Shown here piece after piece: positions 5,413 through 5,773 of a stretch of DNA of 5,773 bases (the stretch's first letter is position 1; each line of letters starts with the position of its first letter). This stretch comes from an uncultured Victivallaceae bacterium (GTDB lineage: Bacteria > Verrucomicrobiota > Lentisphaeria > Victivallales > Victivallaceae): contig CAKUKT010000180.1 in assembly GCA_934663655.1 (NCBI GenBank), forward strand, positions 1-5,773. The letters are read 5' to 3'. The notes under the pieces are model-generated. The model was not told the origin of the DNA. It saw only the letters and a list, made by a program, of their open reading frames with translations, and searched no databases. A program made the translations under genes and the position numbers.

Positions 5413-5773
5413 ATGTGCCGCAGCGGGATAAATCAATTTTTCGCTGCCAACGGTGGTGTGATCGCCGCTGCGTTATTCGCCGTGGTGATCATTTTTACCG
5501 GCATTTCCAGGGATGGCATCTATGCCGCTCAGGAGGGGCGGACGGCGTTGATTGTCCGGAAAATGCTGCAAAGCGGCAATTATCTGGACATGCAGGTGGA
5601 TTTCGGGGTGCCTTTTGAGAAACCGATCGGTCACTACTGGTGTTGTCTGCCGTTCGGGGCCTGGTTCGGTCTCGATGGCGATCCCCTGACGGTCCGGGCG
5701 GAACTCGCGTTGCGGCTGCCTTCGGCGCTGGCGGCGCTGGTGATGCTGGCGGCGGCGGCGACTCTGGCCTGGC
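5413..5773 (+). CDS. ArnT/PMT-like membrane glycosyltransferase, N-terminal part
   Basis: Only 120 residues are visible; such proteins usually exceed 450, so the gene continues past the right edge. A first transmembrane helix spans about residues 14-31. Then comes a loop with EGRTALIVRKMLQSGNYL (41-58), FEKPIGHYW (68-76) and RLPSALAAL (101-109), leading into a second hydrophobic helix. This is the N-terminal layout of GT-C enzymes of the ArnT/PMT_2 family, which move a sugar from a polyprenyl-phosphate donor to lipid A, protein or another acceptor on the periplasmic face. The loop usually begins with an acidic pair (DE-x-RY); here it reads QEGRT, keeping Glu41. The ATG is 3 nt after the gpmI stop and has no clear Shine-Dalgarno, suggesting translation by coupling or reinitiation. 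Neighbouring lpxA hints at an envelope acceptor, but that is inference only. Confidence 0.82.
   Translation, partial: MCRSGINQFFAANGGVIAAALFAVVIIFTGISRDGIYAAQEGRTALIVRKMLQSGNYLDMQVDFGVPFEKPIGHYWCCLPFGAWFGLDGDPLTVRAELALRLPSALAALVMLAAAATLAW

Noticed and set aside
3520..5436. 638-codon open frame on the minus strand opposite gpmI and the lpxA end
   Set aside because: It is longer than gpmI, but gpmI has a complete catalytic motif set. The antisense translation is rich in Arg, His and Pro with no recognisable domain, as expected from high-GC codon use on the opposite strand.

Overview
The window (about 60% G+C by eye) looks like an ordinary housekeeping stretch of a Gram-negative bacterial chromosome. 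LpxA, the first enzyme of lipid A synthesis, implies an outer membrane. The long plant/trypanosomatid-like phosphoglycerate mutase, the divergent LpxA and the unrecognised secreted protein would fit a non-proteobacterial lineage, perhaps the PVC group (Lentisphaerae-like). That placement is an impression from sequence style and was not tested. I see no phage, insertion sequence, CRISPR array, tRNA, rRNA or toxin-antitoxin signature.

The window holds two divergent transcription units separated by a regulatory region of about 245 bp (2644-2888). The leftward unit, read from right to left, has a YhcH/YjgK/YiaL-family protein (2643-2170), a small secreted protein of unknown function (2144-1596), and a YgiQ-family radical SAM protein (from 1599, running off the left edge). 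The last two overlap by 4 nt in a GTGA arrangement. The YgiQ frame is open to the window edge, and its GTG start with a strong ribosome binding site can be read directly.

The rightward unit has lpxA (2889-3689), gpmI for cofactor-independent phosphoglycerate mutase (3754-5409), and the N-terminus of an ArnT/PMT-like membrane glycosyltransferase (5413 to the right edge), which starts 3 nt after the gpmI stop. Two envelope genes thus flank a glycolytic gene.

The divergent intergenic region carries a plausible sigma-70-type promoter in each direction. A perfect 18-bp palindrome (8-bp arms) sits on the predicted start point of the leftward promoter, and a second 6-bp dyad lies between the two -35 boxes. 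These sites are the least explained structure here. I found no convincing new multi-gene system. The best leads are the operator-like palindrome, the secreted orphan coupled to ygiQ, and the LpxA active-site substitutions.
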